Assembly: GCA_035532215.1 (NCBI GenBank)
Contig: DATKRK010000054.1
Location: 1 to 22,107, forward strand
Length of the DNA: 22,107 nt
Source of the DNA: JAICIG01 sp035532215
Lineage (GTDB): Bacteria > Planctomycetota > Planctomycetia > Pirellulales > JAICIG01
Direction: 5' to 3'
In this document: positions 1 to 5,487 of the stretch, piece after piece
Position numbering within the stretch: position 1 is the stretch's first letter
How the letters are laid out: every line of letters starts with the position of its first letter
Notes under the pieces: model-generated
Told to the model about the DNA's origin: nothing
Database searches by the model: none
What the model saw: only the letters and a program-made list of their open reading frames with translations
Translations under genes and position numbers: made by a program

Positions 1-2
1 CA

Positions 3-134
3 ACTTTCCAAGAATTCCAAGCGGCCATTGATGGTTGCTTGGCAAAGATTCCCACCGAGCACCGAGAGCAACTGCAATCCCTGATGACCCATAATTTCCA
101 GACCTTCAACCCGGCCTCATTCTTGGCCGCGTGA
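3..134 (+). CDS. IS630-family transposase, C-terminal fragment (runs off window start)
   Basis: An open frame entering from the left edge encodes 43 residues and ends in TGA at 132-134. It reads TFQEFQAAIDGCLAKIPTEH and later LMTHNFQTFNPASFLAA. The pattern of an F-x-E-F-x-A-A-I-D helix followed by a T-x-N-F-x-x-F end is typical of the extreme C-terminus of IS630-type DDE transposases. The catalytic DDE triad would lie outside the window, so intactness cannot be judged. No confident terminal inverted repeat could be recognised just downstream. It marks the left side of the region as an insertion-sequence boundary. Confidence 0.6.
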   Translation, partial: TFQEFQAAIDGCLAKIPTEHREQLQSLMTHNFQTFNPASFLAA

Positions 135-268
135 CGTATAGCTAGCTCACAGTCCGGTGGTTTCGCGGTCGCTACAATCGTAATTACTTGAGCGGCGAAC
201 GATCGACCGAAATCAATGCGCAATGGCCTTTTGGCGGCCAAGTACGCCTGTCGGCCCGCCAACATCAA

Positions 269-293
269 GCGGCCCTGCAAGGCCGCACTTTTT
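269..293 (+). terminator. Candidate rho-independent terminator
   Basis: A perfect 6-bp stem (GCGGCC 269-274, GGCCGC 281-286) with a 6-nt loop is followed after two bases by five T residues (289-293). It lies between the IS630 fragment and the lipoprotein gene that starts at 319, so it would shield that gene from transposase read-through. The stem is short, so this is moderately supported. Confidence 0.45.
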
Positions 294-318
294 CTCGCCA
301 TCTTCGTTGGAAATCGCC

Positions 319-681
319 ATGAACGCTTTGCTAACCACTTTGATCGCCCTGGCGGCCTGCATCGCCGTTTCGGGCTGTGCCAAGCAACCGAGCTTCGCCG
401 AAGCCGACGCGGCCTACCAGCAAGAAAAGCGGACGCTTGATGCCATGGAGCGGGAATTTACCGAGTCGGCGGAATACAAGCAAGCTTTCGAAAAGATCAC
501 CAAAGGGATGACTGCCGAAGAGAGCGACGCTCTGGCGAACGACTTGAACGAGCAAGTTTGCCGCTTGAAGGAGGATGACGATGATTTTGCGGAATACCTC
601 GCGAAGGTCGAGCCCAAGCTCACGGCTCAGCGGGACCGGGTCGTCCAGGCTTGGAAGCGTCGCACTGCGGCCGAAAAGTAA
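319..681 (+). CDS. Small putative lipoprotein of unknown function
   Basis: A 120-residue protein. The start at 319 is chosen because it places a classic lipoprotein signal peptide at the N-terminus: MNALLTTLIALAACIAVSGC, with lipobox V-S-G-C and the lipidated cysteine at residue 20. An upstream in-frame ATG at 223 would bury this signal. The mature part is strongly charged and predicted helical (many E, K, D, Q; segments such as RTLDAMEREF and NDLNEQVCRLKEDDDD), suggesting a small helical or coiled-coil periplasmic protein anchored to a membrane. No family is recognised. It stands alone between a transposase remnant and the RiPP cassette, with 234 bp of non-coding sequence after it, so context gives no function. 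Confidence 0.7.
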   Translation: MNALLTTLIALAACIAVSGCAKQPSFAEADAAYQQEKRTLDAMEREFTESAEYKQAFEKITKGMTAEESDALANDLNEQVCRLKEDDDDFAEYLAKVEPKLTAQRDRVVQAWKRRTAAEK

Positions 682-915
682 GTTCAGGACGCATGACGCC
701 AAGAACCGGAATCTCCTCTTGCCGAACGCTCGAAGACGTGCGCCTCGGTTATCGCCGAATGTAAGGCAGTTCACAGCCGGCGCGCGAGGCGGCGTTTAGA
801 ATCCAACCTGCACGACGCTCGTGGAAACTTGAGAGCATCCAGAATGCGGCGGACGTGTAGCTTCGCCAAACCCTTGAGGCGCTTCGTGTGAATACTTTGG
901 AAAGGGACGAATTCC

Positions 916-1347
916 ATGCAACGATCTGAACTGACTCGCCGCGATTTCGAACGCCTGACGATGGCCGCCTTGGGCGGACTCATGGCCGGCTCAAGCGCCG
1001 CTTGGGCCGCCGAAGACGACGGTGACAAGAAGAACCCCCTGTTGACGGAGCCGCACGTCTGCCGCGGCTTGAATACCTGTAAGGCAAAAGGCGCGGGCAA
1101 GAAGAACGGCTGCGCGGGACAAGGAACCTGCGCGACGGCCAAAGCCCATGAATGCGCCGAGCAAAACGCTTGCAAAGGCCAGGGCGGCTGCGGCGAACAT
1201 CCGGGCGAGAATTCTTGCAAAGGCAAAGGCAGTTGCGCCGTCCCATTGAGCGACAAGGCGTGGAAGACGGCCCGCAAGAACTTCGAGGCCATGATGAAAA
1301 AGGCCGGCAAGAAAGTCGGCGACGCTCCGCCGAAGAAAAAGGCCTGA
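916..1347 (+). CDS. bufA: Tat-signal cysteine-rich RiPP precursor, bufferin-like (BufA-type)
   Basis: A 143-residue protein. The N-terminus has a twin-arginine motif T7-R8-R9-D-F-E followed by a hydrophobic stretch (about 15-31) ending AWA-A, a probable Tat leader. The mature part holds nine cysteines (49, 55, 66, 72, 80, 86, 92, 101, 107), and within each cluster the spacing is always C-x5-C, mostly with Gly-rich spacers such as AGQGT, KGQGG and KGKGS. A Lys-rich tail follows (SDKAWKTARKNF to PPKKKA). Directly downstream are a DUF692/MNIO enzyme and a DUF2063 protein, the pair that matures bufferin-type copper-binding peptides. Known: MNIO enzymes convert core cysteines to thiooxazole or related groups. 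Inferred: this peptide is the substrate and binds Cu or another soft metal after export. The gene symbol reflects role by context; the sequence need not belong to the described BufA families. Confidence 0.75.
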   Translation: MQRSELTRRDFERLTMAALGGLMAGSSAAWAAEDDGDKKNPLLTEPHVCRGLNTCKAKGAGKKNGCAGQGTCATAKAHECAEQNACKGQGGCGEHPGENSCKGKGSCAVPLSDKAWKTARKNFEAMMKKAGKKVGDAPPKKKA

Positions 1348-1360
1348 CGCGATCTCCCCG

Positions 1361-1417
1361 GCCCTGTTCAACGCGCCGCGGGTCTGGCAGCCGCCGGCCC
1401 GCGGCGCGTGGCAGGGC
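1361..1417 (+). promoter_or_regulatory. Strong hairpin between precursor and enzyme genes (putative attenuator / RNA stabiliser)
   Basis: A perfect 12-bp stem (ACGCGCCGCGGG 1371-1382, CCCGCGGCGCGT 1398-1409) with a 15-nt loop is extended by an outer 6-bp stem (GCCCTG 1361-1366, CAGGGC 1412-1417). No T-tract follows, so it is not a standard intrinsic terminator. Placed 13 bp after the precursor stop and about 46 bp before the enzyme start, it could reduce read-through or protect the precursor mRNA, giving excess precursor over enzyme. Confidence 0.55.
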
Positions 1418-1463
1418 GCTAGCGCCGGTTTCACGATTTTTTCGAGAGAGGCATGGTCCCACG

Positions 1464-2405
1464 ATGACCGCGGCGCGGCTTGGCTATCCGAACTTGGGCT
1501 TGGGCGTCGGTCTAAGGACCGTACACTTCCATCACATCCTCGAGCACCAGCCCGAGGTCGATTGGTTCGAAATCATCTCCGAGAACTTCATGGACTCGCA
1601 GGGGCGGCCGCGATACGTGCTCGACCAGATCGCCGAACGGTATCCGATCGTGATGCACGGGGTGTCTTTATCGATCGGCAGCACCGATCCCTTGGACTTC
1701 GACTACCTAACGCGGCTCAAGCGATTGGCCGACGACATTCAACCGCAGTGGATTTCCGATCACCTCTGCTGGACCGGCGTGCTCGGCTTGAACGCGCACG
1801 ACTTGCTCCCGATTCCCTTGAACGAGCAAACCTTGCAGCACGTGGTTGATCGGATCCGGATCGTGCAGGACTTCTTGGAACGGCCATTGATCGTCGAAAA
1901 CCCGAGCAGCTACATCACGTTCGCCAGCTCGACCATCAGCGAATGGGACTTTCTCTCGCAGATGGCCGAGCAGGCCGACTGCGGCTTGCTGCTGGACGTC
2001 AACAACGTCTACGTGTCGAGCGCGAACCACGACTTCGATCCGGTGGAATACGTCGACCACGTTCCGCACCGACGAATCGTACAATGCCACCTGGCGGGGC
2101 ATACGAATTGCGCGACGCATCTGATCGATACGCACGACAACCACGTGATCGATCCGGTCTGGGAGCTTTTTCGGCGCGTTCACGCTGCGACGGGCGGCGT
2201 TTCGGCGCTGCTCGAATGGGACGCGAACATTCCGCCTTTCCCGGTCGTTCACGCGGAAGTTCTGAAGGCCCGGCAGTATTTTGCGGCGAAAGCGCCGCTG
2301 GATCGCAACCCGAGCGCCCGCGCAGCCAACAACCAGGCCTCGCCGCTGGCGCCGGCGCATGCCGTGCCCCATCCGCTGCACCTTGTCAGCCGAGAGGTGC
2401 AATGA
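1464..2405 (+). CDS. bufB: DUF692 / MNIO-family RiPP modification enzyme (BufB-type)
   Basis: A 313-residue protein of the multinuclear non-heme iron oxidase (DUF692) family, a TIM-barrel enzyme group including MbnB and TglH that oxidatively modifies peptide cysteines. Visible family motifs: GLGVGLR near 12-18, WFEIISENFMD (34-44), MHGVSLSIGS (64-73), SDHLCW (98-103), VENPSSY (144-150), LLLDVNNVYVSS (175-186), HLAGH (209-213), DTHDNHV (222-228) and LLEWDANIP (249-257). The His, Asp, Glu and Asn residues in these motifs match the expected metal-binding sites. The start at 1464 follows a GAGAGG-like ribosome site; longer in-frame extensions would run into the precursor gene. The residues after about 270 are low-complexity and Ala/Pro-rich. 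Its stop overlaps the next start (ATGA), indicating translational coupling with the DUF2063 partner. Confidence 0.92.
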   Translation: MTAARLGYPNLGLGVGLRTVHFHHILEHQPEVDWFEIISENFMDSQGRPRYVLDQIAERYPIVMHGVSLSIGSTDPLDFDYLTRLKRLADDIQPQWISDHLCWTGVLGLNAHDLLPIPLNEQTLQHVVDRIRIVQDFLERPLIVENPSSYITFASSTISEWDFLSQMAEQADCGLLLDVNNVYVSSANHDFDPVEYVDHVPHRRIVQCHLAGHTNCATHLIDTHDNHVIDPVWELFRRVHAATGGVSALLEWDANIPPFPVVHAEVLKARQYFAAKAPLDRNPSARAANNQASPLAPAHAVPHPLHLVSREVQ

Positions 2406-3313
2406 ACAAGTCGTCGTACAATCTGGAGCGAGAACAACGCTGGATGCAAGCCGTCATTATGCACCCAGACGGCGTGGCCGGTGGCGTCGCATCCGCGGAG
2501 GCCAAGTGTCATCTCGATGTTCCCCTTGAGCGAATCGAAGAGGTGGTGTGCCGGTCGCGGCAGTTGACGAGCCGGGAAAGGTTGTCGATCTACCACAATG
2601 CGTATTTCGCACGGCTCTTGGAGTGCTTGCGCAGCGTGTTCCCCTCGCTGGCCAGAGCCGTCGGCAACGAGGCTTTTGACGAGTTGGGAGTCGGCTATTT
2701 GCAGCGATATCCCTCGCATAGTTACACGCTCGACGCTTTGGGAGCAAATTTCGATCGCTATCTGCAGGAGACTCGCCCCGACCGCGACGAAGCAACCGGT
2801 CTGAGCGAAACCTGGCCCGATTTCCTGATCGAACTCGCAACGCTGGAATGGGCCGTCAACGAAGTGTTCGATGGCCCAGGCAACGAACGCCAACCGGGTT
2901 GGACGGCCGAATCGGTCGCGGCGACCATCGCTAGCTGTTGGCCGGATGTGCAGATCAAGCCTTCGCCGAGCTTGAAAGTCTTCTCGTTCCGCTTTCCCGT
3001 GAACGACTATTACACGTCGCTGCGCCAGGCGGCCAGCGACGAGGATCTCCCCGCAATTCCTGATCCTAGCCCGACGTGGCTGGCGCTCACGCGGCGGGAT
3101 TACATCGTGCGGCGCCATGCTCTAACGCCGGCCCAATTCATATTGCTCTCGGCGATTACTTCGGGGGAGAGCGTCGGCCAGGCCATTCTCCGCGCGGCGA
3201 CCGTGGAAGAAGGCTCGCTGGAAGAATTCTCGACGAAGCTGCAAGATTGGTTTCGTAGGTGGACCGCTGCGGGATTCTTTGTCGCCATGGAAAGCGAACC
3301 ATTCGTCGCTTGA
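2402..3313 (+). CDS. bufC: DUF2063-family RiPP partner protein (BufC-type)
   Basis: A 303-residue protein beginning with the ATGA overlap of the MNIO gene. The N-terminal 110 residues show the DUF2063 pattern: REQRWMQAVI, then RERLSIYHNAYFARLLECL and SVFPSLARAVGNEAFDELG. In this family the N-terminal domain is paired with DUF692 enzymes and is thought to bind or present the precursor to the MNIO partner. The middle carries a helical segment with WPDFLIELATLEWAVNEVFD, also typical of full-length members. The C-terminal part (ALTPAQFILLSAITSGESVG and a following helix) resembles the winged-helix-like end seen in RiPP recognition partners, but this last point is inference. Length fits the family. 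Together with the preceding two genes it forms a precursor-enzyme-partner operon. Confidence 0.88.
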   Translation: MNKSSYNLEREQRWMQAVIMHPDGVAGGVASAEAKCHLDVPLERIEEVVCRSRQLTSRERLSIYHNAYFARLLECLRSVFPSLARAVGNEAFDELGVGYLQRYPSHSYTLDALGANFDRYLQETRPDRDEATGLSETWPDFLIELATLEWAVNEVFDGPGNERQPGWTAESVAATIASCWPDVQIKPSPSLKVFSFRFPVNDYYTSLRQAASDEDLPAIPDPSPTWLALTRRDYIVRRHALTPAQFILLSAITSGESVGQAILRAATVEEGSLEEFSTKLQDWFRRWTAAGFFVAMESEPFVA

Positions 3314-3333
3314 TCGCGCGAGTGCCCGTCGCG

Positions 3334-3735
3334 ATGCGTAACTCGAAGCCGGTGCTGCTTGGCGAGATCGCCACGGTTCGTTTCGGCCGCGCCGACCGCG
3401 GCCCGAGCCGCATCTGGATCGCCGATCGGGCCGGCGAAAGGTCCTCCGTCTCCGCGGCAGTTGTGCTCTCGGTGAAAAGCCTGGCCGACGTTGACCCGGG
3501 CGCCGTCTGCCGCGCGGTCGAGCGCGCCGCGAACGAGATTCAGACGATCTTGCCCGAGCAAGTCCGAGTCGAGTGCCGCGCCTTCGGCCCCCGCGACGTG
3601 CGGCTGCGCGTTCGGCCGTCGCAAGAAGACGAAAACGAAGGCCTTGCGGCGGTGGTCGAAAAAGCGGTCGCTGAGATTCTGAAATTGCGGGGCGTCGCGT
3701 CGATCTGGCGCGTCGATGCGCCGACGGAATCATGA
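3334..3735 (+). CDS. Small soluble protein resembling RND efflux porter subdomains
   Basis: A 133-residue protein starting 20 bp after the DUF2063 gene (an in-frame ATG at 3259 inside that gene and a GTG at 3322 are alternatives; no clear ribosome site decides). The first half, PVLLGEIATVRFGRADRGPS followed by a helix ending in IQTILPEQVRVE, resembles the periplasmic segment of CusA/CzcA-type RND transporters (a xVxLGDxAxVxxG strand, then a V..A...+Q..LP..V pattern). The second half, with DVRLRVRPSQEDENEGLAAV and LRGVASIWRVD, resembles another porter subdomain (the V-PGV-x-x-V region). No membrane segments are present, whereas a real RND pump has about 1000 residues and 12 of them. It could be a domesticated metal-binding domain, an eroded transporter fragment, or chance similarity. 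Its position suggests co-transcription with the RiPP cassette. Confidence 0.6.
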   Translation: MRNSKPVLLGEIATVRFGRADRGPSRIWIADRAGERSSVSAAVVLSVKSLADVDPGAVCRAVERAANEIQTILPEQVRVECRAFGPRDVRLRVRPSQEDENEGLAAVVEKAVAEILKLRGVASIWRVDAPTES

Positions 3736-4040
3736 AGAGTGAGCTAAAACGAAGAGGGCGTTCTCGCACGCTCTTCGCGCGGCGCGGGCGCGCTTGCCTG
3801 GCCGCTGGGTTGCGCATTGCGCTGTGCGTCGGATATCCGCCGGAATTTCCAGAGCACAACGGTTGCGACTCTCGCAGGCGCCGAACGACTGTCGCGGCAC
3901 GCGGGATGCGTGGGGTGAGACCAGAATCGCAGCGATTACGGGAGCTTTGGTTCGAGGTCGGCTGGCGAGATCGATTCGTGCAGCCCCTCGGCCGCCAGGC
4001 TGATTCGCTGAAGAGGTTTCGAAATCCAACGAGGTGTCCC
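3736..4040. other. Intergenic stretch with one weak hairpin
   Basis: No coding frame with convincing features. Just after the RND-like gene there is a 7-bp inverted repeat (CGAAGAG 3750-3756, CTCTTCG 3771-3777). Read on the minus strand it is followed by TTTT, so it could weakly terminate antisense transcription; on the plus strand it lacks a T-run. The start of the next gene is marked by GAGGTG at 4031-4036. No promoter was recognised with confidence. Confidence 0.4.
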
Positions 4041-4682
4041 ATGAGAAAGATGATTCCGTGCGTGGTTGTGGCGTGCTTGGCGGCGGCATTGGTCGGCCGT
4101 TTGCTGACGGGTTCTAAGGCGGTCGCCGCAGCGGAGGAGGGCGAGGCTCAGTTCGAGGATAATTTCGAAAACCTGGATGCAGGCTGGGGCGAGGCGTCAG
4201 GCTACGGCGTCGAGGACGGGAAGTTCTACATTGCGCTCGAACCGCAAACCTGGCAAACGGTGCTGAACCAGGCCAACGTGTTTAAGGAAATGGACGCCAC
4301 CGCCTTAGTCACGATTGCCAAGTGCGACGATCCGACGGACGGAGCGGCCGGTCTTGTCTTCTGGGCCGAAGACTACGCCAATTATTATGCGTTTGTGCTG
4401 AGCGGCGACGGCCGCTTTGCCGTCTTGCGCCACGCGGCGGGCAATCGCTTGCTATCAGCCGTGCCTTGGAAGGCGAGCAATGCAATCAAGAAAGGCGTAG
4501 GCGAAACCAATGAGATCAGGATCGTCACGAAGGAGCACATGGCGACGCTCTTTGTCAACGGCACGGAAGTGGCGACGTTCAAGGGCCAGCATCCGGAAGG
4601 AGGCGGGCTGGTCGGATTCATGTCCGAGAGCTGGAGCAAAGAACCCACGCGGTTCGAGTTCGCGCAGCTTAAAGTCATGTAG
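4041..4682 (+). CDS. Secreted concanavalin/LamG-like domain protein
   Basis: A 213-residue protein with ribosome site GAGG six bases before ATG. Residues 1-30 form a Sec signal peptide (positive start MRK, hydrophobic VVVACLAAALVG, small residues before AVAA). The rest reads as a single beta-sandwich domain of the LamG/DUF1080-like concanavalin superfamily: FEDNFENLDAGWGE, then VEDGKFYIAL, GLVFWAEDYANYYAFVLSGD, FAVLRHAAGNRLLSAVPW, and ATLFVNGTEVATFKG near the end. The order 'D-x-F-x-x-GW, G-x-x-F-x-A-x-D-x-x-N-Y-Y-A-F, V-N-G-x-x-V-A-x-F' is characteristic of this fold, which often binds glycans. No catalytic residues can be assigned. The neighbours do not explain a role; it sits between the RiPP cassette and the Tad locus and seems monocistronic. 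Confidence 0.78.
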   Translation: MRKMIPCVVVACLAAALVGRLLTGSKAVAAAEEGEAQFEDNFENLDAGWGEASGYGVEDGKFYIALEPQTWQTVLNQANVFKEMDATALVTIAKCDDPTDGAAGLVFWAEDYANYYAFVLSGDGRFAVLRHAAGNRLLSAVPWKASNAIKKGVGETNEIRIVTKEHMATLFVNGTEVATFKGQHPEGGGLVGFMSESWSKEPTRFEFAQLKVM

Positions 4683-4734
4683 CAGCCGGTTTGTGCGTCG
4701 GCGCCCGATGCGCCGCGACTGAATCGGTTCGGAT

Positions 4735-4746
4735 GCGGCGAGCCGC
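4735..4746. promoter_or_regulatory. GCGGC-N2-GCCGC dyad, copy 1
   Basis: GCGGCGAGCCGC, a dyad with 5-bp arms. It is the reverse complement of the copy at 4788-4799 and of a third copy at 16634-16645 upstream of the second flp gene. A possible activator or repressor site; simple GC-rich palindromes can arise by chance in this genome. Confidence 0.3.
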
Positions 4747-4787
4747 GGCGACGTTCGCGACCCATCCGGTCTCGCGATCGAATCGTA

Positions 4788-4799
4788 GCGGCTCGCCGC
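4788..4799. promoter_or_regulatory. GCGGC-N2-GCCGC dyad, copy 2
   Basis: GCGGCTCGCCGC, identical in all 12 bases to the core at 16634-16645. It lies about 250 bp upstream of the sigma-54-like element of flp1, a plausible distance for an enhancer-binding protein. Confidence 0.3.
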
Positions 4800-5052
4800 C
4801 CGCGGCCGGCCGCTACGGCCGCATCTCAGACCCATCTTTATGACGCTGCCGCAGCCGTCGATCAAAAGTGCGTTCGCGCCTTGAGTCGGCGCCTCGAGAG
4901 CCCTCGTCGTGCATTCAACCTGGTTGTCGCGTGCGAAATCAGGCGCGCTCGATCGCCCGCCCGGCGCCCGCAACTCCGGCAAAGGCGGAACCGCCGCCTC
5001 CGCCCTTCGATGGCGCTCTTTGGATTGCGTCGACGCTTTGCGCTTTTGGTCA

Positions 5053-5068
5053 TGGCATGCACATTGCT
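5053..5068 (+). promoter_or_regulatory. Candidate sigma-54 promoter of flp1
   Basis: TGGCATGCACATTGCT contains GG and GC separated by exactly 10 bases and matches the sigma-54 consensus TGGCAC-N5-TTGCW at nearly all conserved positions. Transcription would start about 12 bases after the GC, leaving a leader of roughly 50 nt before the ATG at 5128. A GG-N10-GC element occurs in the equivalent place before the second flp gene. Confidence 0.6.
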
Positions 5069-5127
5069 CGCCTTGAGTCGTTTGTGGTTTCTCGTTTCTC
5101 GTTCGCAATGTTTCAAGGAGTCGCGTC

Positions 5128-5298
5128 ATGAACAAGCTCATCCATTCCGCTCGCAAATGGTTTTTGGTCGAAGAAGGCGCCACGATGGTCGAGTACGGCC
5201 TGATGGTCGCACTGATCGCGGTCGTGTGCCTGACTGCGTTGAGACTGTTGGGAACCAACCTCAATGCCATCTTCAATCAGATCGCAGCCGCCGTGTAG
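5128..5298 (+). CDS. flp: Flp-type Tad pilin, intact copy
   Basis: A 56-residue Flp/Fap prepilin, the major subunit of Tad pili. It has a short positive leader (MNKLIHSARKWFLVEEG), then the processing site G17/ATMVEYGLMVALIAVV. The Glu at +5 and Tyr at +6 are diagnostic of Flp pilins, and the hydrophobic helix that follows packs the fibre core. The C-terminus LNAIFNQIAAAV is also typical. An AAGGAG ribosome site (5116-5120 region) sits seven bases before the ATG. It heads the plus-strand tad block, with a hairpin after the stop and a candidate sigma-54 promoter upstream. A frameshifted paralog lies at 16807 and a vestige immediately downstream at 5356. Confidence 0.93.
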   Translation: MNKLIHSARKWFLVEEGATMVEYGLMVALIAVVCLTALRLLGTNLNAIFNQIAAAV

Positions 5299-5328
5299 GC
5301 CCTGGCTCGCCTTACCCCGATCGTGCGT

Positions 5329-5355
5329 CACCGCCGTCGTAGGCTGACGGCGGTG
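5329..5355 (+). terminator. Hairpin after flp1 (partial terminator / mRNA stabiliser)
   Basis: A perfect 10-bp stem CACCGCCGTC / GACGGCGGTG with a 7-nt loop, 31 bp after the pilin stop. There is no T-tract. Such hairpins after major pilin genes commonly raise the amount of pilin relative to the assembly proteins encoded downstream. Confidence 0.5.
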
Positions 5356-5430
5356 GCGTGCCTCACCGGAGCGAGCACCCCGGGAACTAGCCTGCGAGAT
5401 TTGTTCAATCAGGTCGCGGCGGGCGTTTAG
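5356..5430 (+). pseudogene. Vestige of a second flp pilin (C-terminal 24 codons)
   Basis: The reading ACLTGASTPGTSLRDLFNQV followed by AAGV and TAG (5428-5430) aligns without gaps, including the stop codon, to the C-terminal end of flp1 (VCLTALRLLGTNLNAIFNQI then AAAV and stop): both are 25 codons including stop, with about half of the residues identical and strong DNA similarity over TTCAATCAG. No start codon, leader or G/xxxxEY site remains upstream. It is best read as a decayed tandem duplicate of flp1, in the same frame as flp1. Confidence 0.6.
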
Positions 5431-5487
5431 GACCACAAGAAGACAGCCCATTCTCGACGTCCGTTCGATCGAGGCTGAGAAATCGAT

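Larger units (their letters stand above)
4683..5127. other. Long upstream control region of the first flp pilin gene
   Basis: A 445-bp stretch without a believable gene. It contains two GCGGC-N2-GCCGC dyads (4735-4746, 4788-4799), which are also inverted repeats of each other; a segment GTGCGAAATCAGGCGCGC (4931-4948) closely matched upstream of the second flp locus (16602-16619); the shared string TTTGCGCTTTTGG; a sigma-54-like element; and the ribosome site AAGGAG. Its composition and homology to the region upstream of flp2 argue for regulation and against missed coding. Confidence 0.6.

Noticed and set aside
820..836. GG-N10-GC and a GGAAAC ECF-like -35 upstream of the precursor gene
   Set aside because: The -12 part (AGAGCA) is poor and no matching ECF -10 was found at proper spacing; chance matches are expected.
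1152..1463. An in-frame extension upstream of the DUF692 gene, overlapping the precursor gene
   Set aside because: The extension is Arg-rich, lacks DUF692 similarity and reads through the precursor's cysteine region in another frame; the ATG at 1464 starts the conserved domain.
4881..5342. Open frame spanning flp1 and its upstream region in another frame
   Set aside because: Arg-rich shadow; the real gene is the 56-codon flp with ribosome site and prepilin motif.
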